The notes: generated by a model from the sequence alone, not told the origin. A stretch of DNA of 33,238 nt from an uncultured Lachnospiraceae bacterium (GCA_947565305.1 CANOFO010000022.1:1-33238), one strand, 5' to 3'. Positions 14,857 through 24,892 are shown, counted from the stretch's first letter. Program-made: numbers and translations.

Positions 14857-17800
14857 ATGTACAGGGATCTGACCAAAAGAATATTGGCTTTGGCACTGAG
14901 TGTCTGCATGATAGCCGGGATGGTGGATCTGTCCGGGCTTACCGTGCATGCAGCGGTTGAGGATTTGTGGAATGGAAGTATAGAATTCACGAGTCCTGGG
15001 GGAGAAGTGTATGATGGAAGCGCGCATGAGCCGGCGGTGACGGTTAAGGATGGCAGTGGAAATATATTATCAGAAGGAGCGGATTACAGGCTGGTATATA
15101 CCAATAATGTTAATGCTGGGCTGGCAACGGTAACAGCGGTTAACGTGAATAATGAAACTGACACGTTAAGCAATTCTTTTGAGATTAGTAAGAGGAATAT
15201 CAACCAATGTGATGGATTTCCGTCAATTCCGCAACAGGAGATTCCCAGCGCCAGCACAACGGTGACGCCTCAGGTGTCGGTGACGGACAGCGGCAACAAG
15301 GACCATCAGGCATTGGTGGGAAGGATGTCTGACACCACTGTTGCTGGTGTGGATTACACATATTCCTTTGCAAACAACCGGGGTCCTGGGACTGCAACTG
15401 TTACAATAACCGGAAGGAACAATTATGAGGGAAGCAAGAGCATTGACTTTACGATTGTGTTGCTTGAGGGTTCCAATATCAGTTTTGAATTCGCTGCGGG
15501 AGACCTTTCACAGGGAGCAATGCCATATACCGGGCAGGAAGTCAGACCGGACGTTTTGGATACGGTTGCTTATAATGGAGATAAAATAAATGCAAACGAT
15601 TATCAGGTGCGTTATCGTAATAACGTATATGCCGGTCAAGGAGAAGCATGGATAGAGGTGACTGGCGGAAGGTACAGCGGACTTCAGAGCAATCCTAAGA
15701 CGTTTAACATCCGCAAGAATATTGGTACAAATGTACCGTTTACTCAGAAGATTAAATTGGGAAAAGCAATTCCTGCCAAACCCTATAAAGGAAATACGGC
15801 GGTTACGTTAGAGGAAGAAGACCTTGTGCTGATAGACCCGGATTATGAGAATACACCTTTGCAGCTGGGCGTTGATTATGAGATTTCGAGATATGCGAAT
15901 AATACCAGTGAAGGGACTGCGACTGTCTATATTCGGGGAATAGGCAAATATAATGGAAACAGGACGGAAGAATTTGAGATTGTTGCCGCTGAACTGAAAG
16001 CTGATATGGTCAAACCCTACGGTGCAGACGGCAGTGCAAAATATACATATGATATTAATGCGGATGGCAGCGATAAGGACCAGTTTGAGGAAGTAAAAAA
16101 GAATGTGGTGGTCATCAACGGCGATGTGACATATGAGGAGGGCGTGGATTATACTGTCTCTCGTGCCATGGGCGATGCCGGCACTTCTGCGGGGACGCAT
16201 TATATTGTGGTGGAGTCAACCGGCGCTGGACAACTGAGGGCAGGTTCTGTAAGGGTATCTTATATCGTGGAACCGAGAAGCCTCAGCGATCCCGGGATGA
16301 GGCTTTCCATCTCAAATTACACCAATCCGGTATATGACGGCAGACCGAAAACACCAGGGCTGCAGATTGTTTATGAATCTACAGTCGGCGGGAGTAAGAC
16401 GTTGGCGGCAGGAGTGGATTATGCAACGCCTTTGAGCTATACGAACAATACCAATGCGAGCACACCTGACAGCAGAGCTGGTGTGAAAGCGATGGGAAAA
16501 GGGAATTTTGGCGGTGAGACGGATTGGTATTCGTTTGATATTGAACCGATAGAACTGATAGACAGAGAACTTAATCCTGCGACAGGCAACGCTACCGTTG
16601 GCGGTCTTGCCAATCCGGCAGAATATGTCTATACAGGCAATGCGATTGAGCCTAATGTCAGCGTTACGCATACCAGCAGAGGAGCCCTTCAAAAGGGCAG
16701 GGATTTCACCGTAAGCTGTGAGAATAATATTGATGTAGGAAGAGCCACCATCAAGATTAGCGGTACAGGCAACTATACGGGAGAGCTTGAGAGAAACTTT
16801 AACATTACCCAGCGAGACGTGAACGATGCCGCGGTAAATATCCAGGTTCCGGCTTCTGTGCAGTATACAGGAGCGAAGCTCACGCCTTCTGTTACTATCA
16901 GGCATGGCGGGAAAACTTTGGTAGAGGATACGGATTATACGCTGGGCTATGGCGATAACATTGATAAAGGTTCCGGAAGCGTAACCATTACAGGAATGGG
17001 TAATTACAAGGGAACTGTAACCAAAACGTTTGTAATTACAGCGCGCAACATTGCCGTTGGGACGCTTAATGTCCAGGATGTCTATGCAGGATATGATTTT
17101 GCAGTTGGTTCGGCAGATGACCGAAAGTATGCTTATACCGGTCAGGATGTTAAACCTCCCCTGACCGTGAGTTACACCAATGCAGAGGCTGGGATGGATG
17201 GCGTTCCCTTAGATGAGGGGACGGATTATGAACTTGAGTTCAGCCGCAACAAGGGGATTGGTCAGGCGACTGTGACCATCAAAGCGCTGGCGACCGGGAA
17301 TTATACCGGAAGCAAACAGGTGACTTTCACCATCAAGGGAGAATTGTCAAACACTGTGTTTACGGAGATAGAGATTCCGGAGCAGGTTTATAGCAGCAAG
17401 CCGATTATTCCTGAGAATGCCAAGGTAACTTTTGACGGCGAAGAATTAGTTTATGGCAGGGATTATGATGTGCTCTGCGAGAATGGCGGTAACATTGAGG
17501 CGGGAACAGCAACGGCAACAATTGAAGGAAAAGGCGATTATTATGGCAGGGCAGAGAATGTACAGTTCACTATTCGTAAATTTGATTTGAGTATAGACGA
17601 CTTGGAAGAGAAGGAATATGTTATCAGCAATATTGCGGAAAGCTATCCTTTCATTGAGGTAGGACATCAGCTCCAGCCTTTGCCAGAGATTGTCCATAAT
17701 GGTAATCCTCTGGAAAAAGATGTACATTACTATGTGAACTATGGTGACAACAACAAGGTCGGCAAAGGAACACTGACCATCCAGGGTACGGATGTGAATT

Positions 17801-20800
17801 ATACTGGAAGCCGGCAGAAAGAATTTCAGATTGTGCCATATGATTTGGGAGCGGATTATGCACAGGCTTATGTGGAAGTGCAGGGAATCGCAGATGTTAT
17901 TCTGGATGCCGTGATTGCGGGAAATGATGCGAACGCGCAGATGACGCAGGACGGACAGGTGGTTATGTCCGGTTTGAAAGTGATGTATACGCCGGTAGAC
18001 TTGGACGGAACAGAATTGTCAGCCAGGGAACTTGCGTTGGGCGATGAATATGAGGTTTTCTATAGAGACAACAAGAAGATTGGCACAGCAACGGTTACGA
18101 TTAATGGAAAAGGGAACTTCGGCGGAACAATAACGAAGACGTTCCGGATTCGGGGAGATCTTTCTTCTGACAGAACAGAAGTTATTGTAGCAGATTGTGA
18201 ATACACACCAGCCGGAAATACGCCGGAACCGATTGTGACTTACACTTATGATGGGGGCACTACAGAAACTCTTGTAGCGGGTGTGGACTATAAGGTATCA
18301 TATGAGAATAATACCGATTCTACTGTCAAGAGCGGTGACAAAGCGAAAGTGATTATTTCTCCGGTGATGTCGGAAGATGGCAGTGCTGTAGAAGGAAATT
18401 ACGCACAGAGCGGGACTGATCCGAGGTCGGCAGAGTTTGAAATTTTGCAGAGGGACCTTACGAAAACAATTGGCACGGAGGAAAACCCCAAAGACCCATC
18501 CCTTGATGTTACAGGTTTGGTGGAAGAAGGGTATGAGTATAATGGTCTGGATATTGTACCGGAACTTCAGATTACCTGTGATGAGATTGACTTATCCGTG
18601 GGCGCTGACGGCGACTATACGATTGACGCAGAGAATAACAGGGAGGTATATACATTTGCCGAGCTGGAAGGCGGAGGGCGCGGAGAACGTCTGCTGCCTA
18701 CCGTTATAGTCAGTGCAGCTAAAGATGCCGATGGCAATTATACCGGGAATTACAAGGGTGGATTCCAGATGGAATTCAAGATTAACCCCAGGCAGATTTC
18801 GGAGGAAACGATAAGAACCCTGCTGCGTGTGAATGGGCGGGACTATGATGATACTGTTGTACCGGAAGTGGATTATACCGGGGAAACAATCAGGTTCCCC
18901 TTAGATCCGGCTGACCCTGTGAATGGTGGGAATGATATGACTGTGACCTGGAGTAAAGAGGGGCAGAATACTTCTCTTGTTGAAAATCGGGATTACAGCG
19001 TTTCCTATGAAAATAATACTAAAATTGGTGAGGCAACAATCAGGGTTTCTCACGTAGAGTTCAGCAATTACGAAGGGACATATGAGAGAGTCTTTAAGAT
19101 TATGGCTACCATAGAGGTCGTAGACCAGGAGAATCCTCCGCTTAAATATATGACGTTGGATTATGACCATAATGTTCCTTTTGGTATCGTGGATGTCTAT
19201 CCGGACATGATATTTGAAGATTATTCCGGAGTTCTCTGTGGGGATACAAATGACCCGAAAATATTGGTTGAGGGTGAAGATTTCGAGATTGTCACAGCAG
19301 AGAATCAGGGAGATGCGCCGGAGTTCAGCAAGAATAACAAAAATGTGGCAAGGGAAGACGCAGAGAATGAAGAGGAAAGGCCGCTGGTGGTTGTCCGGGG
19401 AATCGGATGTTACCGGGGTGTGATTAAGCGGTATTACAATATTATTCCCAAAAACCTGACTACAGACCAGGGTGATATCACAGCGGAATTTGCAGGTACT
19501 GTCACTTCGGAAGACTTTGAGAATGCTTATATTTATACTGGTGAGCCTATTACGCCTACGATTCAGGTGCGCAACCATGGACAGCTGATGGTGCCCAATG
19601 TGGATTACACGATTGTTGGTTACCAGAACAACACAGAAATCTCTACAGAGAGCCGAAGAGCAAGTGTTACTATCCAGGCAGTAGACGGCAGCAATTATGA
19701 GGGACGCAAGACATTTTACTTTAATATTATCCCACGCCAGATTAGCGGTATGCGAGTGGACCTCATAGGCGACAACCCGGTTTACAACCGCAAAGCAAAG
19801 ACTCCAGATGTGGAAGTTTACTATATGGAGGGCATAGAAAAAGTAGTCCTTACCAAGAATGATTATGATGTTACTTACGAGAACAACATTAATGCGGCTT
19901 CACAGTATGCGGGAGATAATGCTCCGGTTGCTATTATCACTGGCAAAGGTTCTTACGGCGGAACATTGAGGAAGAACTTTACGATTGAACCTGAGCCGCT
20001 TACACCGGCGGAGGGCGAAGCAGATGATTTCGATGTTACAGCAGGAAGTGTGCCATATACCGGTCAGGAAGTTACTACTACAATTACTGTGAAAGCAAAA
20101 GACGGTACGCTTCTGCAGCAGAAAGCTGCTCAGGATAATCCAGACGTACCAGATACACCAGACAATCCAGATACACCGGATAATCCAGACGTTCCAGACA
20201 CACCAGTTGAACCAGATTATGAGATTGTAGGATACCGGGATAATATCAACGCAGGAATCGGAACAGTAATCATTCAGGGATTGGGCAACTATACTGGAAC
20301 GCGCGAGGTGCCATTTAATATCATTGCACCGGACGTATCAGAGGATTTCAGGATTGCCAATATTCCAGAGCAGACGTTTACCAATGGTCCGATTGAGCCG
20401 AAGGTCAGCGTTTCCCTGTCGATAGGTGAGGGGGAAGAGGAAGTTCAGATTCCACTGACAGAGGATGATTATGCAGTAGAATATGAGAACAATGTAAATG
20501 TTGGAACGGCAACGGCTATTATTAAGGGAACCGGCAACTTTGGCGGTGAGAAGAGAGTAAACTTTACAATCGTACCTAAGGTTATCGGTACAGATGAGGG
20601 CATGGATCCGGAGATGACGCTTGCGGCTATTGAAGATCAGCTCTATACTGGCAAGGGAGTTACGCCGGATGTAGATTTGAGATACCACAGCCAGACCGTT
20701 GCACAGGCAGATGAAGCGGATGGAGATAACAATGGCGGCGACAATGATGTTACAGTTGATGATGGACGCTTAGTGCTGGGCAGGGATTATACACTCTCCT

Positions 20801-22116
20801 ACCTTACGAATGTACCGGTAGGAACGGCAAGCGTAACCATCGTAGGTATTGGCAATTACAGCGGCAATATCCAGACACAGTTCAGGATTCTCGGCCCAAT
20901 GGATTTGGCAGAGGTGTCCAGCATTCCGGCACAGCCTTATACGGGAAGCGCCGTGACACCGAAACCTGAGGTCATCCTTGCAGGAAAGAAATTGGTCGAA
21001 GGTGAAGATTACACGCTGTCATATGAGGATAATATTGCTCAGGGAACAGCAAAGATTATCATAACCGGTATGGGAGAATGGTACACCGGAGAGAAGACAG
21101 TTACATTTGAAATTGCCAGAGATTTCTCTGATGAAACTATTATTAAGGGTCTGGCATCGGCGTATACTTATACTGGCAAAGCAATCACGCCGGTTGTCCT
21201 TGTGGAAGACCATGGAAGAATCCTCTCTAAGGGAGTGGATTACAATGTAAGCTACAGCAGCAATGTCAATGCGGGAACAGCAACCGTTACTATCACAGGA
21301 ATTGGCAGGTATAGCGGAACAGCAGCGGCGCAGTTTAAGATAATGCCGCAGAATATCGGCAGGGCAGTGGTCTCTAACATTGCAGACCAATCCTACGATG
21401 GCAAAGATAAGAAACCGTCCATTTCTGTTGTCAGCGATGGAATTACCCTCAAGAGTGGCGTTGATTATGCGGTATCCCATGTAGACAATAAGAATCCGGG
21501 CAAAGCAAGCGTAATCATCAAAGGTACCGGCAATTACACAGGAACTAAGACAACGAGCTATAACATCGTCGTGCCGAAAGTAACAGGCGTCAAAGTTTCC
21601 GGTTATTCCGCTTCCGGTATTACATTCTCCTGGAACCGCAATAAATTAGTCAGCGGTTACGAGATATATGATGCCAATAATAAGCGGGTAGCATGGGTGA
21701 AAAAGAACAGTACCGTTAAGGCAACTGTTTCCAAACTCAAAGCGGGAACCACCGGCAAATTCCGGGTAAGGGCGTATGTAATCCAGGGCAAGTATTTTTA
21801 CAGTGATTTTGTCACTATTACAGCGAGCACTGCTCCGAAAGCGCCGGCTATCCAGAGCCTGACTTCCAGCAAAGCCAAACAGGTAGCCATTAAATGGAAG
21901 AAAGTTTCTAAGGCAACGAGATACCAGGTATATCGGAGTACCAGCAAGAAAGGCAAGTACAAGAAAATTGCCACGACAAGCAAGACTTCCTATACCGATA
22001 AGAAAGCAACGAATGGCAAGACATACTATTATAAAGTTCGCGCATTAAAGAAGGTTGGTAAGAAGACATATTACAGTAAATATTCATCAGTAAAATCCGT
22101 TGCTGCCAAGAGGTAG
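14857..22116 (+). CDS. Giant secreted Ig-like repeat protein with C-terminal Fn3-like domains
   Basis: This 2419-residue extracellular protein is probably an adhesin or surface fibre. The signal peptide is residues 1-33 (VHAA cut). About 24 tandem Ig-like repeats of 75-110 residues follow, each reading roughly YTG-x(4)-P-x-V, G-x-x-L-x-x-G-x-DY, NN-x(3)-GTATVTITG-x-GNYxG and ending F-x-I. The last copies (residues about 1990-2238) are the most regular. An Asp/Pro repeat (residues 1760-1786) and an Asp/Asn-rich stretch (about 1951-1971) are inserted inside two repeats. Two Fn3-like domains end the protein (2239-2324, 2325-2419), the last very rich in Lys and Tyr. No LPxTG-like motif, membrane anchor or enzyme domain is visible. 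Ribosome binding site AGGAGGG. The sortase gene follows after 29 bases. Confidence 0.88.
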   Translation: MYRDLTKRILALALSVCMIAGMVDLSGLTVHAAVEDLWNGSIEFTSPGGEVYDGSAHEPAVTVKDGSGNILSEGADYRLVYTNNVNAGLATVTAVNVNNETDTLSNSFEISKRNINQCDGFPSIPQQEIPSASTTVTPQVSVTDSGNKDHQALVGRMSDTTVAGVDYTYSFANNRGPGTATVTITGRNNYEGSKSIDFTIVLLEGSNISFEFAAGDLSQGAMPYTGQEVRPDVLDTVAYNGDKINANDYQVRYRNNVYAGQGEAWIEVTGGRYSGLQSNPKTFNIRKNIGTNVPFTQKIKLGKAIPAKPYKGNTAVTLEEEDLVLIDPDYENTPLQLGVDYEISRYANNTSEGTATVYIRGIGKYNGNRTEEFEIVAAELKADMVKPYGADGSAKYTYDINADGSDKDQFEEVKKNVVVINGDVTYEEGVDYTVSRAMGDAGTSAGTHYIVVESTGAGQLRAGSVRVSYIVEPRSLSDPGMRLSISNYTNPVYDGRPKTPGLQIVYESTVGGSKTLAAGVDYATPLSYTNNTNASTPDSRAGVKAMGKGNFGGETDWYSFDIEPIELIDRELNPATGNATVGGLANPAEYVYTGNAIEPNVSVTHTSRGALQKGRDFTVSCENNIDVGRATIKISGTGNYTGELERNFNITQRDVNDAAVNIQVPASVQYTGAKLTPSVTIRHGGKTLVEDTDYTLGYGDNIDKGSGSVTITGMGNYKGTVTKTFVITARNIAVGTLNVQDVYAGYDFAVGSADDRKYAYTGQDVKPPLTVSYTNAEAGMDGVPLDEGTDYELEFSRNKGIGQATVTIKALATGNYTGSKQVTFTIKGELSNTVFTEIEIPEQVYSSKPIIPENAKVTFDGEELVYGRDYDVLCENGGNIEAGTATATIEGKGDYYGRAENVQFTIRKFDLSIDDLEEKEYVISNIAESYPFIEVGHQLQPLPEIVHNGNPLEKDVHYYVNYGDNNKVGKGTLTIQGTDVNYTGSRQKEFQIVPYDLGADYAQAYVEVQGIADVILDAVIAGNDANAQMTQDGQVVMSGLKVMYTPVDLDGTELSARELALGDEYEVFYRDNKKIGTATVTINGKGNFGGTITKTFRIRGDLSSDRTEVIVADCEYTPAGNTPEPIVTYTYDGGTTETLVAGVDYKVSYENNTDSTVKSGDKAKVIISPVMSEDGSAVEGNYAQSGTDPRSAEFEILQRDLTKTIGTEENPKDPSLDVTGLVEEGYEYNGLDIVPELQITCDEIDLSVGADGDYTIDAENNREVYTFAELEGGGRGERLLPTVIVSAAKDADGNYTGNYKGGFQMEFKINPRQISEETIRTLLRVNGRDYDDTVVPEVDYTGETIRFPLDPADPVNGGNDMTVTWSKEGQNTSLVENRDYSVSYENNTKIGEATIRVSHVEFSNYEGTYERVFKIMATIEVVDQENPPLKYMTLDYDHNVPFGIVDVYPDMIFEDYSGVLCGDTNDPKILVEGEDFEIVTAENQGDAPEFSKNNKNVAREDAENEEERPLVVVRGIGCYRGVIKRYYNIIPKNLTTDQGDITAEFAGTVTSEDFENAYIYTGEPITPTIQVRNHGQLMVPNVDYTIVGYQNNTEISTESRRASVTIQAVDGSNYEGRKTFYFNIIPRQISGMRVDLIGDNPVYNRKAKTPDVEVYYMEGIEKVVLTKNDYDVTYENNINAASQYAGDNAPVAIITGKGSYGGTLRKNFTIEPEPLTPAEGEADDFDVTAGSVPYTGQEVTTTITVKAKDGTLLQQKAAQDNPDVPDTPDNPDTPDNPDVPDTPVEPDYEIVGYRDNINAGIGTVIIQGLGNYTGTREVPFNIIAPDVSEDFRIANIPEQTFTNGPIEPKVSVSLSIGEGEEEVQIPLTEDDYAVEYENNVNVGTATAIIKGTGNFGGEKRVNFTIVPKVIGTDEGMDPEMTLAAIEDQLYTGKGVTPDVDLRYHSQTVAQADEADGDNNGGDNDVTVDDGRLVLGRDYTLSYLTNVPVGTASVTIVGIGNYSGNIQTQFRILGPMDLAEVSSIPAQPYTGSAVTPKPEVILAGKKLVEGEDYTLSYEDNIAQGTAKIIITGMGEWYTGEKTVTFEIARDFSDETIIKGLASAYTYTGKAITPVVLVEDHGRILSKGVDYNVSYSSNVNAGTATVTITGIGRYSGTAAAQFKIMPQNIGRAVVSNIADQSYDGKDKKPSISVVSDGITLKSGVDYAVSHVDNKNPGKASVIIKGTGNYTGTKTTSYNIVVPKVTGVKVSGYSASGITFSWNRNKLVSGYEIYDANNKRVAWVKKNSTVKATVSKLKAGTTGKFRVRAYVIQGKYFYSDFVTITASTAPKAPAIQSLTSSKAKQVAIKWKKVSKATRYQVYRSTSKKGKYKKIATTSKTSYTDKKATNGKTYYYKVRALKKVGKKTYYSKYSSVKSVAAKR

Positions 22117-22145
22117 CAGCGGATAGAAAGGAAATTGATATCAAT

Positions 22146-23294
22146 ATGGATAAAATATATTGTATTGGAAAATTCCAGTTTGAGTCCAAAGAGAAGTATC
22201 AGGAAGCATTGGACGATATTGAAAAAATCAAATACATTTCCAAAAAAATGGATATCAATGAACCGGGTGTAGCGCAGAGGCTTTACACCTTAGTGCGGGA
22301 GGGGAAGATTGTGTTTCACAGTGTAATCGGTGAAGATTATCTTCTATACCTCTCAGATATGGTGGTTGAAGATTACCGTGCGCTATCCCGGGATTCTTTC
22401 GCAAGCAGAATAGTAAAAAGGCTGAAGCAGGTATCGCCCCGACAGGTAGTGGGGGTAATATGTATGGCTGGCGCCGTAATTTGCTTTCTGGTATTTTTGG
22501 GCAGTGAGTACCGTGACCAGAAAAAGACCAGAGAGTTGGAGAAAATGAAAAATGAGCAGGAAATTTCAGCGGCTTCCGACTGGCTGTCAACGAAGTTTAT
22601 TGACACTTTGCAAACCGATGAGACAGATGGGGAAATTGTGGTGGCACAGACGGAGACAGTAGACAATGAGGTATATGCGGCAGAACCTATTCAGGAAATC
22701 GGACCGCAGATTTTACCGGAATACCAAGCACTATATGAGAAGAATTCCGATCTCGCCGGCTGGCTTACCATAGAAGGTACAGGCATTGATTATCCGGTGC
22801 TGCAGGCAGTGGCACAGAGCAGCGACTTTTATTTGAACCATGACTTTAATGGCAAAGAAGATATCAACGGCTCTCTTTTCCTGGATTTCAGAAACAATTT
22901 ACAGGAGCCCAACGATAACATGATTATATATGGGCACAATATGAAGTCCGGCATGATGTTTGGGGGATTGAAACAATACCTTGAGCCATCATTTTGGAGG
23001 GAACATAAGAAAGTGACGTTCAATACGATTTATGAGAAATCAGAATATGAGATTGTAGCGGTTTGTCTGTCTAAAGTAGCCGAGGATGGCGCAGGCAAAT
23101 TTAAATATTATGATTTCATTGAGGCGGGAAGTAAGAAGGCATTCAGGCAGTTTGTGAAGAATATCAAGGAATTGAACATTATGGACGAGAAGCTGGAGCT
23201 CTCGTATGGAGATAAATTATTGACACTATCTACATGTAATAGCTACACTGAAGATGGAAGATTGTTTTTAGTAGCAAAAAAGTGTGAAAAGTAA
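22146..23294 (+). CDS. Class B sortase with an N-terminal cytoplasmic domain
   Basis: This 382-residue transpeptidase should attach surface proteins to peptidoglycan. The catalytic domain (about 185-380) has the class B pattern: NSDLAGWLTIEGTGIDYPVL, IIYGHNMKSGMMFG with His264, and LLTLSTCNSYTEDGRLFLVA with Cys364 and Arg372. A membrane segment lies at about 101-119. Before it are about 100 charged, soluble residues (MDKIYCIGKFQFESKEKYQE onward) that should face the cytoplasm; classical SrtB has only a short N-terminus there. The start has GAAAGGAAA upstream. It lies 29 bases after the giant repeat gene and 30 before the LRR gene, whose product carries a TPKTG sorting signal. Clostridioides difficile SrtB is known to use (S/P)PxTG, which supports pairing with that substrate. 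Confidence 0.93.
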   Translation: MDKIYCIGKFQFESKEKYQEALDDIEKIKYISKKMDINEPGVAQRLYTLVREGKIVFHSVIGEDYLLYLSDMVVEDYRALSRDSFASRIVKRLKQVSPRQVVGVICMAGAVICFLVFLGSEYRDQKKTRELEKMKNEQEISAASDWLSTKFIDTLQTDETDGEIVVAQTETVDNEVYAAEPIQEIGPQILPEYQALYEKNSDLAGWLTIEGTGIDYPVLQAVAQSSDFYLNHDFNGKEDINGSLFLDFRNNLQEPNDNMIIYGHNMKSGMMFGGLKQYLEPSFWREHKKVTFNTIYEKSEYEIVAVCLSKVAEDGAGKFKYYDFIEAGSKKAFRQFVKNIKELNIMDEKLELSYGDKLLTLSTCNSYTEDGRLFLVAKKCEK

Positions 23295-23324
23295 AAGGGA
23301 AGGTAATGCAAGGAGGACAAGAAG

Positions 23325-24848
23325 ATGAAAAAATTATTTAGCAAGTGTTTCAATGCAGTACTGATTGTAGCGCTCAGCCTAACCTTATGTCCGGCATTGA
23401 GTACGATGGCGGAAGAGGAAGTAAGCGAGTTCGTTATGGACGGTACAACGATTACAGGCTATAATGGACCGGGCGGTGATATCACGCTTCCCGCGACAGC
23501 AACGGCAGTTGCCGATTATGCATTTGCCGGGAATGGCAATATTTCAAGCGTGGTAATTCCGGCAAATGTTACCAGTGTAGGTTCTTACAGCTTTTCTGGC
23601 TGTGGCGGGCTGAGCAGCGTAGTGTTTGGCGGAAGCGTCAGCCTTGGAACAGGTGTGTTCTATGGCTGCAGCGCATTGGGTTATGCAGAACTCCCGGGCG
23701 GCTTATCATCTATTCCCGAAGAGACTTTTGATGGTTGCGGAAGCCTTGGGTCCGTGTCAATCCCAGATGGCGTTGGCTCCATTGGGGCAAGGGCGTTTGC
23801 GGGCTGCGGAAGCCTTGGTTCTGTGACGATTCCTTCCAGCGTGTCGGAAATAGGCAGCAGCGCTTTTAACAATTGTGTAGGGCTTTCCTCAATTGTCATC
23901 CCCGACTCTGTATCCTCTATGGGAAGCGGTGTTTTGTCAGGCTGCAGCGGTCTCAGTTCTGTAAGCCTTTCCGGAGGGATGGGCAGCATACCGGAACTTA
24001 CCCTTTATGGCTGCAGCGGTTTAGGAGAAATCAATATTCCTGGTTCTGTGGGCAGCATTGGCTCCCAGGCATTTGGAAATTGTTCTGGAATTTCCAGCAT
24101 TTCCATTCCGGCAGCAACCTCCTCGATAGATTTCAGCGCTTTTGATGGTTGCAGCAACTTGACAGCAGTTAATGTGGAAAGCGGAAACGGAAGCTACAGT
24201 ACATATGACGGCGCAGTTTATAACAGCAGCCAGACACAGCTTTTGTACTGTCCGGTGGGTAAGTCCAGCTTAAAGCTTCCAGATGGAATGACAACAATTA
24301 CTTCCTCTGCTTTTGCAAACTGCCCTTATGTATACAGTTTGGAGATTCCGAGCTCTGTAACCACGATTGAAGCGGATGCATTTTCAGGAAGCGGCATCGG
24401 AACGGTGAAAATTCCCAAGAGCGTTACCTCCATCGGTACGCAGTCTTCCTGGACGCCGGATGTCATCTATGGCGTCAGCGGTTCCACGGCAGAACAGTTT
24501 GCCAATGAGAACGGATATATCTTTGAAGCCACTGATGGCGGCAGCGGTAAAAAACCAACGCCTCAACCGCCAGAAGAAGAAGACCCGCCAAAGAAAGACC
24601 CCACCAAACCGAATAATCCTAACCCGGGGACTACTGGCAGTGGAACGACTACTACCAAGGGAAGCACTACCACAGTTGCCAGGGCGACCGGAAGCTCTGC
24701 TTCCAGGAACATGGGAACTGCGCAGGTGCAGAGCGGGACGCCTAAGACGGGAATTGCCTTTGATGCAAGGTATGTATTATGTGCAGGATTTTTCCTTGCA
24801 GGAGCCTGCCTCGTAATTACCAGAAAGAAAAAGGGCATGAAATCATAA
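23325..24848 (+). CDS. Wall-anchored BspA-type leucine-rich repeat protein
   Basis: This 507-residue secreted protein has a signal peptide (cut near residue 29). About 11 LRR_5/BspA-type repeats of 23 residues follow, each like I(P)-x-S-V-x-x-I-G-x-x-A-F-x-x-C-x-x-L-x-x-V. A Pro/Thr/Ser-rich stalk spans about 408-465. The C-terminus is a sorting signal: TPKTG at 472-476, a hydrophobic segment (YVLCAGFFLAGACLVI) and the basic tail TRKKKGMKS. BspA-type repeats are known in adhesins that bind host or bacterial partners; the ligand here is unknown. The repeats are unusually rich in Gly and Ser. The ribosome binding site is AAGGAGG. It is the last gene of the locus and is closed by the terminator at 24865-24892. 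It is the likely substrate of the sortase just upstream. Confidence 0.9.
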   Translation: MKKLFSKCFNAVLIVALSLTLCPALSTMAEEEVSEFVMDGTTITGYNGPGGDITLPATATAVADYAFAGNGNISSVVIPANVTSVGSYSFSGCGGLSSVVFGGSVSLGTGVFYGCSALGYAELPGGLSSIPEETFDGCGSLGSVSIPDGVGSIGARAFAGCGSLGSVTIPSSVSEIGSSAFNNCVGLSSIVIPDSVSSMGSGVLSGCSGLSSVSLSGGMGSIPELTLYGCSGLGEINIPGSVGSIGSQAFGNCSGISSISIPAATSSIDFSAFDGCSNLTAVNVESGNGSYSTYDGAVYNSSQTQLLYCPVGKSSLKLPDGMTTITSSAFANCPYVYSLEIPSSVTTIEADAFSGSGIGTVKIPKSVTSIGTQSSWTPDVIYGVSGSTAEQFANENGYIFEATDGGSGKKPTPQPPEEEDPPKKDPTKPNNPNPGTTGSGTTTTKGSTTTVARATGSSASRNMGTAQVQSGTPKTGIAFDARYVLCAGFFLAGACLVITRKKKGMKS

Positions 24849-24864
24849 TCACATAAAGATATTT

Positions 24865-24892
24865 AAAGAGCTGTGCATGGGCGCAGCTCTTT
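24865..24892 (+). terminator. Intrinsic terminator of the surface-protein locus
   Basis: A 12-bp stem (AAAGAGCTGTGC at 24865-24876 with GCGCAGCTCTTT at 24881-24892, one T-G wobble) and an ATGG loop are followed by GATTTTGCATTT. This separates the LRR gene from the flagellar block. Confidence 0.85.

Noticed and set aside
18901-19578. 225-residue minus-strand frame inside the giant repeat gene
   Set aside because: It is a shadow of the repeat coding sequence; similar antisense frames recur at other repeats.
14857-22116. Giant repeat gene considered as a CRISPR-like or satellite DNA array
   Set aside because: The periodicity is at protein level, with diverged DNA between copies. It is one open frame with a signal peptide.
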